From: Streptomyces hayashii
GTDB taxonomy: Bacteria > Actinomycetota > Actinomycetes > Streptomycetales > Streptomycetaceae
NCBI RefSeq assembly: GCF_024539815.1
Contig: NZ_JAHHIU010000148.1
Location: forward strand, 1-33,890
Reading direction: 5' to 3'
Length of the DNA: 33,890 bases
In this document: positions 1 through 8,356 of the stretch, piece by piece
How the letters are laid out: each line of letters begins with the position of its first letter
Numbering within the stretch: the stretch's first letter is position 1
Notes under the pieces: model-generated
What the model was told of the DNA's origin: nothing
What the model saw: only the letters and a program-made list of their open reading frames with translations
Database searches by the model: none
Made by a program: the position numbers and the translations under genes

Positions 1-71
1 GTGCGCCGGCGGACGCCCGCTGCGCCACCAGGCGGCCGCGGGTGCGTCCGGTGGGATCGCCGAACCAGGAG

Positions 72-397
<326 letters not shown>

Positions 398-486
398 CAG
401 TTGCTCGCGTCCACTGTGTTGGTTCTGAAACCACGAACAGCCCCATGCCATGGTCACGGTGTGGTGCGGCTGGACAGTTTCATAGT
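398..486 (+). other. 23S-5S internal transcribed spacer
   Basis: This is the ~90-bp spacer between the 23S 3' end and the 5S gene, of a size usual for Streptomyces rRNA operons. It holds no tRNA. It would be transcribed with the rRNAs and removed during processing; both ends are approximate. Confidence 0.7.
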
Positions 487-605
487 GTTTCGGTGGTCAT
501 AGCGTGAGGGAAACGCCCGGTTACATTCCGAACCCGGAAGCTAAGCCTTACAGCGCCGATGGTACTGCAGGGGGGACCCTGTGGGAGAGTAGGACGCCGC
601 CGAAC
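487..605 (+). rRNA. 5S ribosomal RNA
   Basis: This is a complete 5S rRNA of about 119 nt. It begins GTTTCGGTGGTCATAGCG and ends with GACGCCGCCGAACA. The two ends pair as helix I, and the conserved loop CGCCCGGTTACATTCCGAAC lies inside. It belongs to the same operon as the 23S fragment, and a strong terminator follows directly. The ends may be off by one or two bases. Confidence 0.95.
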
Positions 606-614
606 AATCTTTGG

Positions 615-667
615 AAAGGACCCTTGGTCCCAGCGTTCAGCTGGGACCAAGGGTCCTTTTCGTTTTT
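615..667 (+). terminator. rRNA operon intrinsic terminator
   Basis: A perfect 19-bp stem (615-633 with 641-659) has a 7-nt loop and is followed by a T-rich run (657-667). This is a classic Rho-independent terminator about 10 bp after the 5S gene. It ends the rRNA operon and insulates the protein gene at 731. Confidence 0.95.
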
Positions 668-730
668 CTGGAGCGCGCCGGGTACACGGGTGCGCGAGAA
701 TGTTTGCTGTACCGATGACAGGAGTCACCC

Positions 731-2773
731 ATGTCCACCAACTCTCCCGACGACCGACCGGAGCGCGACCAGCGGCGACGGGACAGTGGGGACCGCGGCG
801 ACCGCGCAGGCAACCGCGGCGACCGCGGCGACCGCGGTGACCGTGGCGGCTTCCGTCGCGACAACGACCGTGGTGGACCCGCTCGTCGGGACGACCGACG
901 CGACGAGCGCGGGCGGGACGACCGCGGGCGTGACGACAGGAATCGTGACGATCGCGGTCGTGGTGAGCGCGGGGGATTCCGCCGTGACGACCGGCGTGAT
1001 GACAACCGTGGTGGTTTCCGCCGGGACGACAACCGTGGTGGTGGCACTTACGGCCGTCGGGACGATCGCCGTGACGACCGGCGGGATGACCGTCGTGAGG
1101 GGGACCGGGGGGCCAGGCCGGCGTTCCAGCGTGATGACCGCGGGGACCGTGGGCCGCGTCGTGACGATCGTGGTGGCGACCGTCCGGGCTTCCGCCGCGA
1201 CGACCGGGGTGACCGGGGCGACCGTCCCGCATTCCGTCGTGACGACCGTAGGGACGACCGCGGCGACCGTCCCGCGTTCCGACGGGACGACCGCGGGGAT
1301 CGTGGGGACCGTCCCGCATTCCGTCGTGACGACCGTAGGGACGACCGCGGCGACCGTCCCGGTTTCCGTCGGGACGACCGCGGGGATCGGCCGGCGTTCC
1401 GTCGGGACGACGACCGTGGGGGCAACGTCCGGCGGGACGACAACCGCGGTGGCGGTCACGGCCGTCGGGACGACAACCGCGGTGGATTCCGCCGCGATGA
1501 CAATCGTGGTGGTGGCTTCGGCGGTCGCGACCGTGACCGTGGCCAAGAAGGCGGCGGTTTCGGCCGTCGGGACGACCGTCGCGATGATCGGCGGGATGAC
1601 CGTCGTGAGGGGGACCGGGGGGCCAGGCCGGCGTTCCAGCGTGATGACCGCGGGGACCGTGGGCCGCGTCGTGACGATCGTGGTGGCGACCGTCCGGGCT
1701 TCCGTCGCGACGACCGGGGTGACCGGGGCGACCGTCCCGCATTCCGTCGTGACGACCGCCGCGACGACCGCAGGGACGACCGTAGGGACGATCGTGGTGG
1801 GTTCCGGGGGCGGGACGACCGGGGCGCCGGCCCCCGTGGTCCCCGTCGTGACGACCGTGGTGGACGGCCGGGCGGTTTCCGTGGGCGCGACGGGCGTGAC
1901 GACCGTCGGGACGATCGCGGCGGGAGCCGGTTCCGCGATGACCGGGACCGGGACCGCGAGCCGATCAAGCGGCTGCCGATCCCGGAGGACGTCACCGGCG
2001 AGGAGATCGACAAGGACGTACGGCAGGAGCTGATGAGCCTGCCCAAGACGCTCGCCGACGACGTCGCCAAGAACCTGGTGATGGTCGCCCGGTTGATCGA
2101 CGAGGAGCCCGAGCGCGCCTACGCGTACTCCAAGGTGGCCCTGCGGCTGGCTTCGCGTGTCGCCGCCGTCAGGGAGGCGGGTGGGTTCGCCGCGTACGCC
2201 AACCAGAAGTACAGCGAGGCGCTCGCCGAGTTCAGGGCTGCCCGGCGGATGAGCGGCTCCGTGGAGCTGTGGCCGGTCATGGCCGACTGCGAGCGTGGGC
2301 TCGGGCGGCCCGAGAAGGCCCTGGACATGGCCGGCGCTCCCGAGGTGCACAAGCTCGACAAGGCGGGGCAGGTGGAGATGCGACTCGTCGCGGCCGGCGC
2401 CCGTCGTGACATGGGACAGCTGGACGCGGCCATCGTGACGCTGCAGAGCCCCGAGCTGGCGGCCGGGTCCGTCCAGCCGTGGACCGCGAGGCTGCGCTAC
2501 GCCTACGCCGACGCCCTGCTCGCCGCCGGGCGTGAGGACGAGGCGCGGGAGTGGTTCGCCAAGGCCATCGAGGCGGACCGGGACGGCAGCACGGACGCCT
2601 CCGACCGGCTCGCGGAGCTGGACGGGGTGGACTTCGTCGACGCCCTGGACGAAGAGGGATCCGACGCGGGCGACGGAGCTGACGAGATCGTCGTGGAGAA
2701 GGCGGCTGAGGCGGAGGTCGTCGAGGACGCGGCCGAGGCCGACCACGCGAAGGCCGAGCGCGACGAGGACTGA
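731..2773 (+). CDS. Arg/Asp/Gly-repeat protein with C-terminal helical-repeat domain, function unknown
   Basis: The product is 680 aa. Residues 1-~410 are a low-complexity region made almost wholly of R, D and G in RRDDRGDRP(A/G)F-type repeats. Residues ~411-640 are ordinary alpha-helical sequence that looks like tetratricopeptide-type repeats: for example 'KYSEALAEFRAARRM' and 'AGREDEAREWFAKAIEAD'. The last ~40 residues are strongly acidic. The start follows an AGGAG ribosome binding site at 719-723. The nucleotide sequence of the R/D/G region contains a 168-bp direct duplication (1081-1248 and 1591-1758) and a 54-bp one (1221-1274 and 1308-1361), all in frame. The gene stands alone between the rRNA terminator and a convergent gene. 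R/D/G-rich tails occur in RNA helicases and other RNA-binding proteins, so an RNA or ribosome role is possible, but that is inference. I do not recognise a characterised homologue. Confidence 0.85.
   Translation: MSTNSPDDRPERDQRRRDSGDRGDRAGNRGDRGDRGDRGGFRRDNDRGGPARRDDRRDERGRDDRGRDDRNRDDRGRGERGGFRRDDRRDDNRGGFRRDDNRGGGTYGRRDDRRDDRRDDRREGDRGARPAFQRDDRGDRGPRRDDRGGDRPGFRRDDRGDRGDRPAFRRDDRRDDRGDRPAFRRDDRGDRGDRPAFRRDDRRDDRGDRPGFRRDDRGDRPAFRRDDDRGGNVRRDDNRGGGHGRRDDNRGGFRRDDNRGGGFGGRDRDRGQEGGGFGRRDDRRDDRRDDRREGDRGARPAFQRDDRGDRGPRRDDRGGDRPGFRRDDRGDRGDRPAFRRDDRRDDRRDDRRDDRGGFRGRDDRGAGPRGPRRDDRGGRPGGFRGRDGRDDRRDDRGGSRFRDDRDRDREPIKRLPIPEDVTGEEIDKDVRQELMSLPKTLADDVAKNLVMVARLIDEEPERAYAYSKVALRLASRVAAVREAGGFAAYANQKYSEALAEFRAARRMSGSVELWPVMADCERGLGRPEKALDMAGAPEVHKLDKAGQVEMRLVAAGARRDMGQLDAAIVTLQSPELAAGSVQPWTARLRYAYADALLAAGREDEAREWFAKAIEADRDGSTDASDRLAELDGVDFVDALDEEGSDAGDGADEIVVEKAAEAEVVEDAAEADHAKAERDED
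1081..1248 (+). repeat. 168-bp direct repeat, copy 1
   Basis: This repeats at 1591-1758 with a single mismatch (1195 C versus 1705 T). The offset is 510 bp, exactly 170 codons, so the reading frame is kept. It lies in the R/D/G-rich part of the gene at 731. Confidence 0.9.
1221..1361 (+). repeat. 54-bp direct repeat pair inside the R/D/G region
   Basis: Bases 1221-1274 recur exactly at 1308-1361, an offset of 87 bp or 29 codons. The protein unit is built on RDDR(R/G)D and GDRPAFRRDDR blocks. It partly overlaps the end of the first 168-bp copy. Confidence 0.85.
1591..1758 (+). repeat. 168-bp direct repeat, copy 2
   Basis: This is the second copy of 1081-1248, with one base difference. The near identity, including third codon positions, points to a recent duplication or to gene conversion. 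Confidence 0.9.
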
Positions 2774-2783
2774 CGTACGACGA

Positions 2784-2816
2784 GGGGCGGGATCCGGTGT
2801 CACCGGGTCCCGCCCC
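2784..2816. terminator. Bidirectional terminator between convergent genes
   Basis: A 16-bp stem with one G-U pair (2784-2799 with 2801-2816) lies 10 bp after the stop of the repeat protein and 34 bp before the stop of the convergent DUF1015 gene. It has no long T run, as is common in high-GC actinobacteria. It could serve both strands. Confidence 0.75.
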
Positions 2817-2850
2817 TTCGTGCGTTCAGGGTCCTTCGCGCGTCCGCGGG

Positions 2851-4134
2851 TCAGGCGTCGAGTGCGCGCAGGACCAGTCCCGAGGCCGGCTTCGGGCCGA
2901 ACGACGTCGACTTGCGGGGCATGGTGACGCCCTGGCGGGCCAGGTCGCGGACGACCTCCTCGCGGACGGGGTGCAGCAGGACCGCCGTGCCGCCGTCGCG
3001 TTCGGCCTTGCGCACGGTCGCGGCGGTGTCGTGGATGTAGGCGATGCGGGCGGGATCGTCCTCCGGGATGCCCCATATGCGGTCGAGGAGCGTGGCGTGC
3101 AGGACCGTCGCGTCCAGGGTGCGCCAGGCCTCCGGGCGGTCGGCGGGGATCGTGCGGGCGAGGAGGGCCGGGTCCGGGCGGTCGACGAGGTGGAAGGCGC
3201 CGTCGCCCGCGAGGAGGAACGCGTTGCCGGCGCAGGCGGCGTCGGCGAGGACGTCGAGGGCTTGCGGGAGGGCGACGTCCAGGGACCGGACGCGGAAGTG
3301 GCCGTCGAGAGCGGCCAGGGCCTCGGCGACCGGGAGGCCGTGCAGGAGGCGGTGGATGGCGCGTACGCGCAAGGGATAGCGCGCCGTGTCCACCAGGAGG
3401 ACGAGACCGTGGTCCCAGGGGCCGGGTTCGGACTGCTCGGCGCGCAGTCGGAGGTAGGTCGCCCAGCGGTGGTGGCCGTCGGCGATCAGGGCCTGACGGT
3501 GGGAGAGGTCCTGCTGGACGCGGGCCGTCTCGGCGGGATCGGTGATCGCCCAGAGCCGGTGGCTGTAGCCGTCCTCGGTGGTGGTGGACAGCAGCGGGGG
3601 GAGGGCGGCCGCGCGGTCCACGGCCTCCGCTGCGGCGCCGTCGCCCCGGTAGGTGAGCAGAAGGGGTTCCAGGTTCGCGTGGGTGGCGCGCATCAGGGCG
3701 GCGCGGTCCGCGACGATGTGCGGCATGACGTCCTCGTGGGGCAGGACGACGCCCTCCGAGGGCTCCGAGACGCGCAGGGCGCCGATGAGCCCGCGCTGGA
3801 GCATGCCGTCGTCGTGGCGCTGCTCGTAGACGTACAGGGCGGGCTCGGGGTCGGCCGTGAGGACGCCCTCGGAGAGCCAGCGGCGCAGGGTGTCGGCGGC
3901 CTGTTCGTTGCGGGCGGCGGCGGTGGCGGCCTGAGGGAGGATCAGGCGGACGATGTTGTACGGGTCCGCGTCCTGGAGGTGATGCAGGCCGTCGGGGCGT
4001 ACCACGACGTCGTACGGCGGGGAGGTGACGGCGGCGAGGCTGCCGACCCGGTCGGGGTCGTAGCGCAGGCCTCGGAACGGGGTGAGTTCCAGGCCTCGGG
4101 GCGCCGTCGCCTCGGAGGGACCTGCTGTGTTCAT
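2851..4134 (-). CDS. DUF1015 family protein
   Basis: The product is 427 aa, a usual length for the DUF1015 family. Family-typical blocks are present: the N-terminal 'FRGLRYDPDRVGSLAAVTSPPYDVV', the middle 'GLIGALRVSEPSEGVVLPHEDV' and 'LIADGHHRWATYLRLR'. The biochemical role is not established; some bacteria carry family members beside serine-biosynthesis genes, but nothing here supports that link. The start is the ATG at 4132-4134. A TACGAT -10-like element ends 6 nt before it on this strand, which fits a leaderless transcript, and no good ribosome binding site is seen. A longer frame reaching 4401 runs into the divergent HAD gene and was rejected. Confidence 0.9.
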   Translation of the reverse strand: MNTAGPSEATAPRGLELTPFRGLRYDPDRVGSLAAVTSPPYDVVVRPDGLHHLQDADPYNIVRLILPQAATAAARNEQAADTLRRWLSEGVLTADPEPALYVYEQRHDDGMLQRGLIGALRVSEPSEGVVLPHEDVMPHIVADRAALMRATHANLEPLLLTYRGDGAAAEAVDRAAALPPLLSTTTEDGYSHRLWAITDPAETARVQQDLSHRQALIADGHHRWATYLRLRAEQSEPGPWDHGLVLLVDTARYPLRVRAIHRLLHGLPVAEALAALDGHFRVRSLDVALPQALDVLADAACAGNAFLLAGDGAFHLVDRPDPALLARTIPADRPEAWRTLDATVLHATLLDRIWGIPEDDPARIAYIHDTAATVRKAERDGGTAVLLHPVREEVVRDLARQGVTMPRKSTSFGPKPASGLVLRALDA

Positions 4135-4140
4135 CCCGGC

Positions 4141-4146
4141 ATCGTA
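4141..4146 (-). promoter_or_regulatory. -10 element of a probable leaderless promoter (DUF1015 gene)
   Basis: TACGAT on the - strand is separated by exactly 6 nt from the ATG at 4134. That is the TANNNT-N6-start spacing typical of leaderless actinobacterial transcripts. No convincing -35 is seen. Confidence 0.5.
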
Positions 4147-4207
4147 CGTGTGTCGGTGGCGTGCGGGATGATCGAGGGAAAGCGGATCGAGCGAGGAGCG
4201 ATGTGGA

Positions 4208-5236
4208 ATGAGCCGGAGCGTCAGGACGAGGCCCGAGGGCAGTGGGCAGGCCCTGAGCGAGGCGTACGACACGGCTCTGCTCGACCTCGACGGGGTGGTG
4301 TACGCGGGCGGGAACGCCATCGTGCACGCCGTCGAGTCGCTCGCGTCCGCGCGGGCGGGCGGGATGCGGCTCGCGTACGTCACGAACAACGCGCTGCGCA
4401 CACCGGACGCGGTGGCGGGTCATCTGTCGGAGCTGGGCATACCGACGGGGGCCGACGACGTCATCACCTCGGCGCAGGCGGTCGCGCGGCTGATCAGCGA
4501 GCAGGTGCCGGCGGGGTCGCGGGTGCTGGTGATCGGCGGGGAGGGGCTGAGGGTCGCGCTGCGTGAGCGCGGGCTCGTGCCGGTGGAGTCGGCGGACGAC
4601 GATCCGGCGGCCGTGGTGCAGGGCTTCGGCGGGCTGGACCTGCCGTGGGGGCGGTTCGCGGAGGCGTCCTACGCCGTCGCGCGCGGGGTGCCCTGGTTCG
4701 CGTCCAACACGGATCTGACGATTCCCAGCGGGCGGGGCATCGCGCCGGGCAACGGCGCGGCGGTGGAGGTCGTGCGGATCGCCACCGGCGCCGAGCCGCA
4801 GGTGGCGGGCAAGCCGCTGCCTCCGATGCACCGGGAGACGATCCTGCGCACGGGCGCGGAGCGGCCGTTGGTGGTCGGGGACCGGCTGGACACGGACATC
4901 GAGGGCGCGTTCAACGGGAAGGTCGACTCGTTGCTCGTCCTGACCGGCGTCACCGACGGGCCGCAGCTGCTCGCCGCGCCGCCGCAGCACCGGCCCACGT
5001 ATGTCGACGCCGATCTGCGCGGGCTGCTCGCCGGACAGCCGGAGGTCGCCGTGGAGGGGGACGGGTTCCGGTGCGGTGGCTGGACGGCCTCCGCGGGAGC
5101 GGACGGTCTGGAGCTGGCGGGCGACGGCGAAGCGCTGGACGGGCTGCGGGCGTTGTGCGCGGCGGCCTGGACGGCGGCCGGTGACGGAGCCTGCGAGCTG
5201 GACGGAGGGAAGGCGCTGGCACGGCTCGGGCTGTGA
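4208..5236 (+). CDS. HAD superfamily subclass IIA phosphatase (NagD-like)
   Basis: The product is 342 aa. HAD motifs occur in order. Motif I is 'LLDLDGVVYAGG', with nucleophile Asp26 and acid/base Asp28. Motif II is 'YVTNNALRTP', motif III is the lysine in 'VAGKPLPPM', and motif IV is 'VVGDRLDTDIEGA'. This order and the 'VTNN' signature are typical of the NagD/PGP-type subclass that dephosphorylates small sugar or glycolytic phosphates; the substrate cannot be read from sequence. A GAGGAGCG ribosome binding site (4192-4199) supports the ATG at 4208 over the out-of-frame ATG at 4201. A HAD gene of this type precedes tlyA in M. tuberculosis too, but here an iron-transport operon lies between them. 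Confidence 0.92.
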   Translation: MSRSVRTRPEGSGQALSEAYDTALLDLDGVVYAGGNAIVHAVESLASARAGGMRLAYVTNNALRTPDAVAGHLSELGIPTGADDVITSAQAVARLISEQVPAGSRVLVIGGEGLRVALRERGLVPVESADDDPAAVVQGFGGLDLPWGRFAEASYAVARGVPWFASNTDLTIPSGRGIAPGNGAAVEVVRIATGAEPQVAGKPLPPMHRETILRTGAERPLVVGDRLDTDIEGAFNGKVDSLLVLTGVTDGPQLLAAPPQHRPTYVDADLRGLLAGQPEVAVEGDGFRCGGWTASAGADGLELAGDGEALDGLRALCAAAWTAAGDGACELDGGKALARLGL

Positions 5237-5350
5237 GGCCCGAGGCCCCTCCAGGCCTGATGTCTCGGACGTGCGGCGTGGGGGGAGCGGAGGCGTGAAG
5301 GGCGTGTGACGGGCCGGAGGACGGGAGGGTCCGGGGGCCTGGCGTCGTTG

Positions 5351-5369
5351 CGAGGGTAGGCTAACCTAA
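5351..5369 (+). promoter_or_regulatory. Iron box (IdeR/DmdR1-type operator)
   Basis: CGAGGGTAGGCTAACCTAA matches 16 of 19 positions of the IdeR/DmdR consensus (TTAGGTTAGGCTAACCTAA). It overlaps a TAACCT -10-like element (5362-5367) and lies 4 bp before the GTG of the first permease. Iron-loaded DmdR bound here would block the promoter, so the operon is probably induced by iron starvation. Confidence 0.88.
5362..5367 (+). promoter_or_regulatory. -10 element of a probable leaderless promoter (iron operon)
   Basis: TAACCT is followed by 6 nt and the GTG start at 5374. It lies inside the iron box. No ribosome binding site precedes the GTG, which fits a leaderless transcript. Confidence 0.5.
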
Positions 5370-5373
5370 CCGG

Positions 5374-6417
5374 GTGTTGGTCGACAGTGTTCCCGTATCG
5401 CGCGCGGAGTCCGCCCCCGCGCCCCCGGACCGCCGGGCGGTCCGCTCCGTCGGACTCCTGGCCGCCTTGGCCGTGCTGTTGCTGGTGGCGGTGGCGAGCA
5501 TCGCCGTCGGGGCCAAGGAGTTGTCGGTCGCGCAGGTCTGGCACGGGTTGTTCCACGACTCGGGGACCTACGCCGACGTCGTCGTCGACGAGCGGCTCTC
5601 GCGGACCGTGCTCGGGCTGCTCGTCGGGGCCGCGCTCGGCCTGTCGGGGGCCGTGCTGCAGGCGCTGACGCGCAATCCGCTGGCCGATCCCGGACTGCTC
5701 GGCCTCAACGCGGGCGCGTCGGCCGCCGTCGTCACCGCCATCTCCTTCTTCGGCGTCACCAGCCTGAGCGGCTATGTGTGGTTCGCGTTCTGCGGAGCGG
5801 CCGCGGTCGGCGCGCTGGTCTGGTTCCTGGGCGGCAGCCGGGGGGCCACCCCGGTGCGGCTCGCGCTCGCCGGCACCGCGGTCAGCGCCGCTCTCTACGG
5901 CTACCTCCAGGCCGTGATGATCCTGGACGACGCGGCGCTCGCCCGGATGCGTTTCTGGACCGTCGGCTCGCTGTCCTCGGCGACCGACGCGACCATCCGG
6001 CAGGTGCTGCCCTTCCTCGTGGCCGGCACGCTCCTGGCGTTCGTCCTCGCCCGGCCGCTGAACGCCGTGGCGATGGGCGACGACACCGCGAGGGCGCTCG
6101 GCGCGAACCTGAACCGCACCCGGGCGCTGTCGATGCTCTCCGCGACGGTGCTGTGCGGCGCGGCGACCGCGGCCTGCGGGCCGATCGTGTTCGTCGGCCT
6201 GATGGTCCCGCACGTGGTCCGCTCGTTCACCGGGCCCGACCTGCGCTGGATCATGCCGTACGCGGCGGTCCTGTCGCCGGTGCTGCTGCTCGGCTCCGAC
6301 GTCCTCGGCCGGGTCGTGGCCCGCCCCTCGGAGGTCCAGGTCGGCATCATCACCGCGATCATCGGCGGCCCGGTCTTCATCTTTCTCGTACGACGGCGGA
6401 GGACGGCCCAGCTGTGA
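5374..6417 (+). CDS. FecCD-type iron-siderophore ABC transporter permease
   Basis: The product is 347 aa with a short polar N-terminus and about nine or ten hydrophobic segments. It carries the FecCD signature region 'GLLVGAALGLSGAVLQALTRNPLADPGLLGLNAGAS', and 'FVGLMVPHVVR' near the cytoplasmic loop that docks the ATPase. It should form the membrane channel with the next permease and import ferric siderophores, vitamin B12 or haem; the iron box upstream favours siderophores. The GTG start lies 6 nt after a -10-like element, so it may be leaderless. Its stop overlaps the next start (GTGA). Confidence 0.94.
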   Translation: MLVDSVPVSRAESAPAPPDRRAVRSVGLLAALAVLLLVAVASIAVGAKELSVAQVWHGLFHDSGTYADVVVDERLSRTVLGLLVGAALGLSGAVLQALTRNPLADPGLLGLNAGASAAVVTAISFFGVTSLSGYVWFAFCGAAAVGALVWFLGGSRGATPVRLALAGTAVSAALYGYLQAVMILDDAALARMRFWTVGSLSSATDATIRQVLPFLVAGTLLAFVLARPLNAVAMGDDTARALGANLNRTRALSMLSATVLCGAATAACGPIVFVGLMVPHVVRSFTGPDLRWIMPYAAVLSPVLLLGSDVLGRVVARPSEVQVGIITAIIGGPVFIFLVRRRRTAQL

Positions 6418-7472
6418 AGAGCACGCAGAAGACCCCTCGCGGCCCCCGTGCGCTGCGCACCCGGGGCGGGCTGTCCGTGCGGCTGGATCCGCGGGCGCTG
6501 ATCGTCGTCGTGCTGCTGGCGGCCGTCGCGCTCGCCGCGGGCGTGGTGCTCATCGGCACCGGCGACTTCCCGATCTCGGCGGGCGACGTCGTGAGGACCC
6601 TGTTCGGCGGCGGCGACGCCGGCCAGGAGTTCGTCGTCAACGAACTGCGGCTGCCGCGGGTGCTCGTGGGACTGCTCGTGGGGGCCTCGCTGGGGCTCGG
6701 CGGAGCGCTGTTCCAGGCCGTGTCGCGCAACCCGCTGGGCAGCCCCGACGTGCTGGGGCTCGGACAGGGCGCGACGGCCGGCGCGCTCGTGATGATCGTG
6801 CTGTTCTCCGGGAGCGCTGCCCAGGTGACCGCCGGCGCGCTCGTCGGCGGGCTGGTGACCGGGGCCCTGATCTACCTGCTGGCGTGGAGGCGGGGCGTGC
6901 ACGGCTACCGGCTGGTGCTCGTCGGCATCGGCGTCTCGGCCGTCGCGACGGCCGTCAACGGATACCTGCTCACCAAGGCCGACTTCGTCGACGCGGCGCG
7001 CGCCGTGGTGTGGATGACCGGCACGCTCGACGGCCGTGACTGGAAGCAGGTCTGGCCGCTGCTCGTGCTGGCCGGTGTGCTCGTGCCGCTGGTCCTCTCC
7101 CACGCGCGCGGGCTGCGGATGATGGAGATGGGCGACGACGTCTCCCACGCCCTGGGCGTGCGCGTGGAGCGTGTACGGCTGGTGCTCATGGTGTCCGCCG
7201 TGCTGCTCACCGCGGCCGCCACCGCCGCCGCGGGACCGGTCAGCTTCGTGGCGCTCACCGCGCCGCAGCTCGCCCGCCGGCTGACCCGCTCGCCCGGACC
7301 GAACCTCGTGGCGTCCCTGTGCATGGGAGCGGCCCTGCTGGTGAGCGCCGACTGGGCCTCGCAACGGCTCTTCGGCGACGGGCAGTTGCCCGTGGGCGTG
7401 GTCACCGGCGTGCTCGGCGGCGTCTACCTGCTGTGGCTCCTCGTCACCGAGCGCAGGGCGGGCCGGATATGA
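6414..7472 (+). CDS. FecCD-type iron-siderophore ABC transporter permease (second subunit)
   Basis: The product is 352 aa. After a basic cytoplasmic N-terminus it has about nine hydrophobic helices and the family block 'GLLVGASLGLGGALFQAVSRNPLGSPDVLGLGQGA'. 'VSFVALTAPQLARRL' is the equivalent of the ATPase-coupling loop. It pairs with the preceding permease as a heterodimer. The GTG at 6414 overlaps the preceding stop by 4 bp and the gene ends in an ATGA overlap with the ATPase gene, so all three are translationally coupled. The same frame is open further upstream, but that would run through the first permease and is rejected. Confidence 0.94.
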   Translation: MKSTQKTPRGPRALRTRGGLSVRLDPRALIVVVLLAAVALAAGVVLIGTGDFPISAGDVVRTLFGGGDAGQEFVVNELRLPRVLVGLLVGASLGLGGALFQAVSRNPLGSPDVLGLGQGATAGALVMIVLFSGSAAQVTAGALVGGLVTGALIYLLAWRRGVHGYRLVLVGIGVSAVATAVNGYLLTKADFVDAARAVVWMTGTLDGRDWKQVWPLLVLAGVLVPLVLSHARGLRMMEMGDDVSHALGVRVERVRLVLMVSAVLLTAAATAAAGPVSFVALTAPQLARRLTRSPGPNLVASLCMGAALLVSADWASQRLFGDGQLPVGVVTGVLGGVYLLWLLVTERRAGRI

Positions 7473-8356
7473 CCGCCGTGGTGGACCACCGCAGCAGCTC
7501 GGCCGAACGGAACAACCGAAGGAGCACCGTGAACCGCCTGTCCGCCGAGGACGTCACCCTCGCCTACGACCAGAGGATCATCGCCGAACAGCTGTCGGTG
7601 GAGATACCGGACAACTCGTTCACCGTGATCGTCGGACCGAACGCCTGCGGCAAGTCGACGCTGCTGCGGGCGCTGTCGCGGATGCTGAAGCCGAGCCGGG
7701 GCCGGGTGCTGCTGGACGGGCAGGTCATCCAGTCGATGCCCGCGAAGAAGGTGGCGCGGACGCTGGGGCTGCTGCCGCAGTCGTCCGTCGCGCCCGACGG
7801 GATCACCGTCGCCGACCTGGTGGGCCGCGGCCGCTACCCGCACCAGGGCGTCCTGCGGCAGTGGTCGGCCGAGGACGAGCGGGTGGTGCGGGAGTCCATG
7901 GCGCAGACCGGGGTCGCCGAGCTCGCCGACCGTTACGTCGACGAACTGTCCGGCGGACAGCGTCAGCGCGTGTGGATCGCGATGGCCCTCGCCCAGCAGA
8001 CCCCGCTGCTCCTGCTCGACGAGCCCACCACGTACCTCGACATCCAGCACCAGATCGACGTCCTCGACCTGTGCGCCGAGCTCCACGAGGAGCAGGGGCG
8101 CACGCTCGTCGCCGTGCTGCACGACCTCAACCACGCGGCACGGTACGCGACCCATCTGATCGCCCTGAAGGGCGGCGAGGTCATCGCTCAGGGCGCGCCG
8201 AGCGAGATCGTCACCGCCGCTCTGGTCGAGGAGGTCTTCGGGCTGCGCTGCCAGGTCATCGACGACCCCGAGACGGGCACGCCGCTGGTGGTGCCGGCGG
8301 CGCGCAAGGCGCGGGCGGACGCCGTGAGGGCCGTGGCGGCTACAGAAGCTTCCTGA
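7469..8356 (+). CDS. Iron-siderophore ABC transporter ATP-binding protein (FecE-type)
   Basis: The product is 295 aa from the ATG that overlaps the preceding stop. It has Walker A 'GPNACGKST', a Q-loop in 'LGLLPQSS', the signature 'LSGGQRQRV', Walker B 'LLLLDEPTTYLD' and the H-loop in 'AVLHDLNHA'. It powers the two permeases encoded upstream. A second start is possible: the GTG at 7529 follows a strong AAGGAG at 7519-7524 and would give 275 aa, beginning at the conserved domain. The first 20 residues of the longer form are not part of the domain. The last 17 bp overlap the 3' end of the convergent SCP2 gene. No periplasmic-binding-protein gene is present nearby. Confidence 0.93.
   Translation: MTAVVDHRSSSAERNNRRSTVNRLSAEDVTLAYDQRIIAEQLSVEIPDNSFTVIVGPNACGKSTLLRALSRMLKPSRGRVLLDGQVIQSMPAKKVARTLGLLPQSSVAPDGITVADLVGRGRYPHQGVLRQWSAEDERVVRESMAQTGVAELADRYVDELSGGQRQRVWIAMALAQQTPLLLLDEPTTYLDIQHQIDVLDLCAELHEEQGRTLVAVLHDLNHAARYATHLIALKGGEVIAQGAPSEIVTAALVEEVFGLRCQVIDDPETGTPLVVPAARKARADAVRAVAATEAS

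Noticed and set aside
1048..1443. Ser/Arg-repeat frame on the - strand within the repeat gene
   Set aside because: It is the antisense reading of the R/D/G repeats, with no start signals.
725..4990. A 1421-aa open frame on the - strand
   Set aside because: It runs antisense to the repeat protein and the HAD gene and out of frame through DUF1015. High GC leaves long frames open, and its composition is a shadow of the R/D/G repeats.
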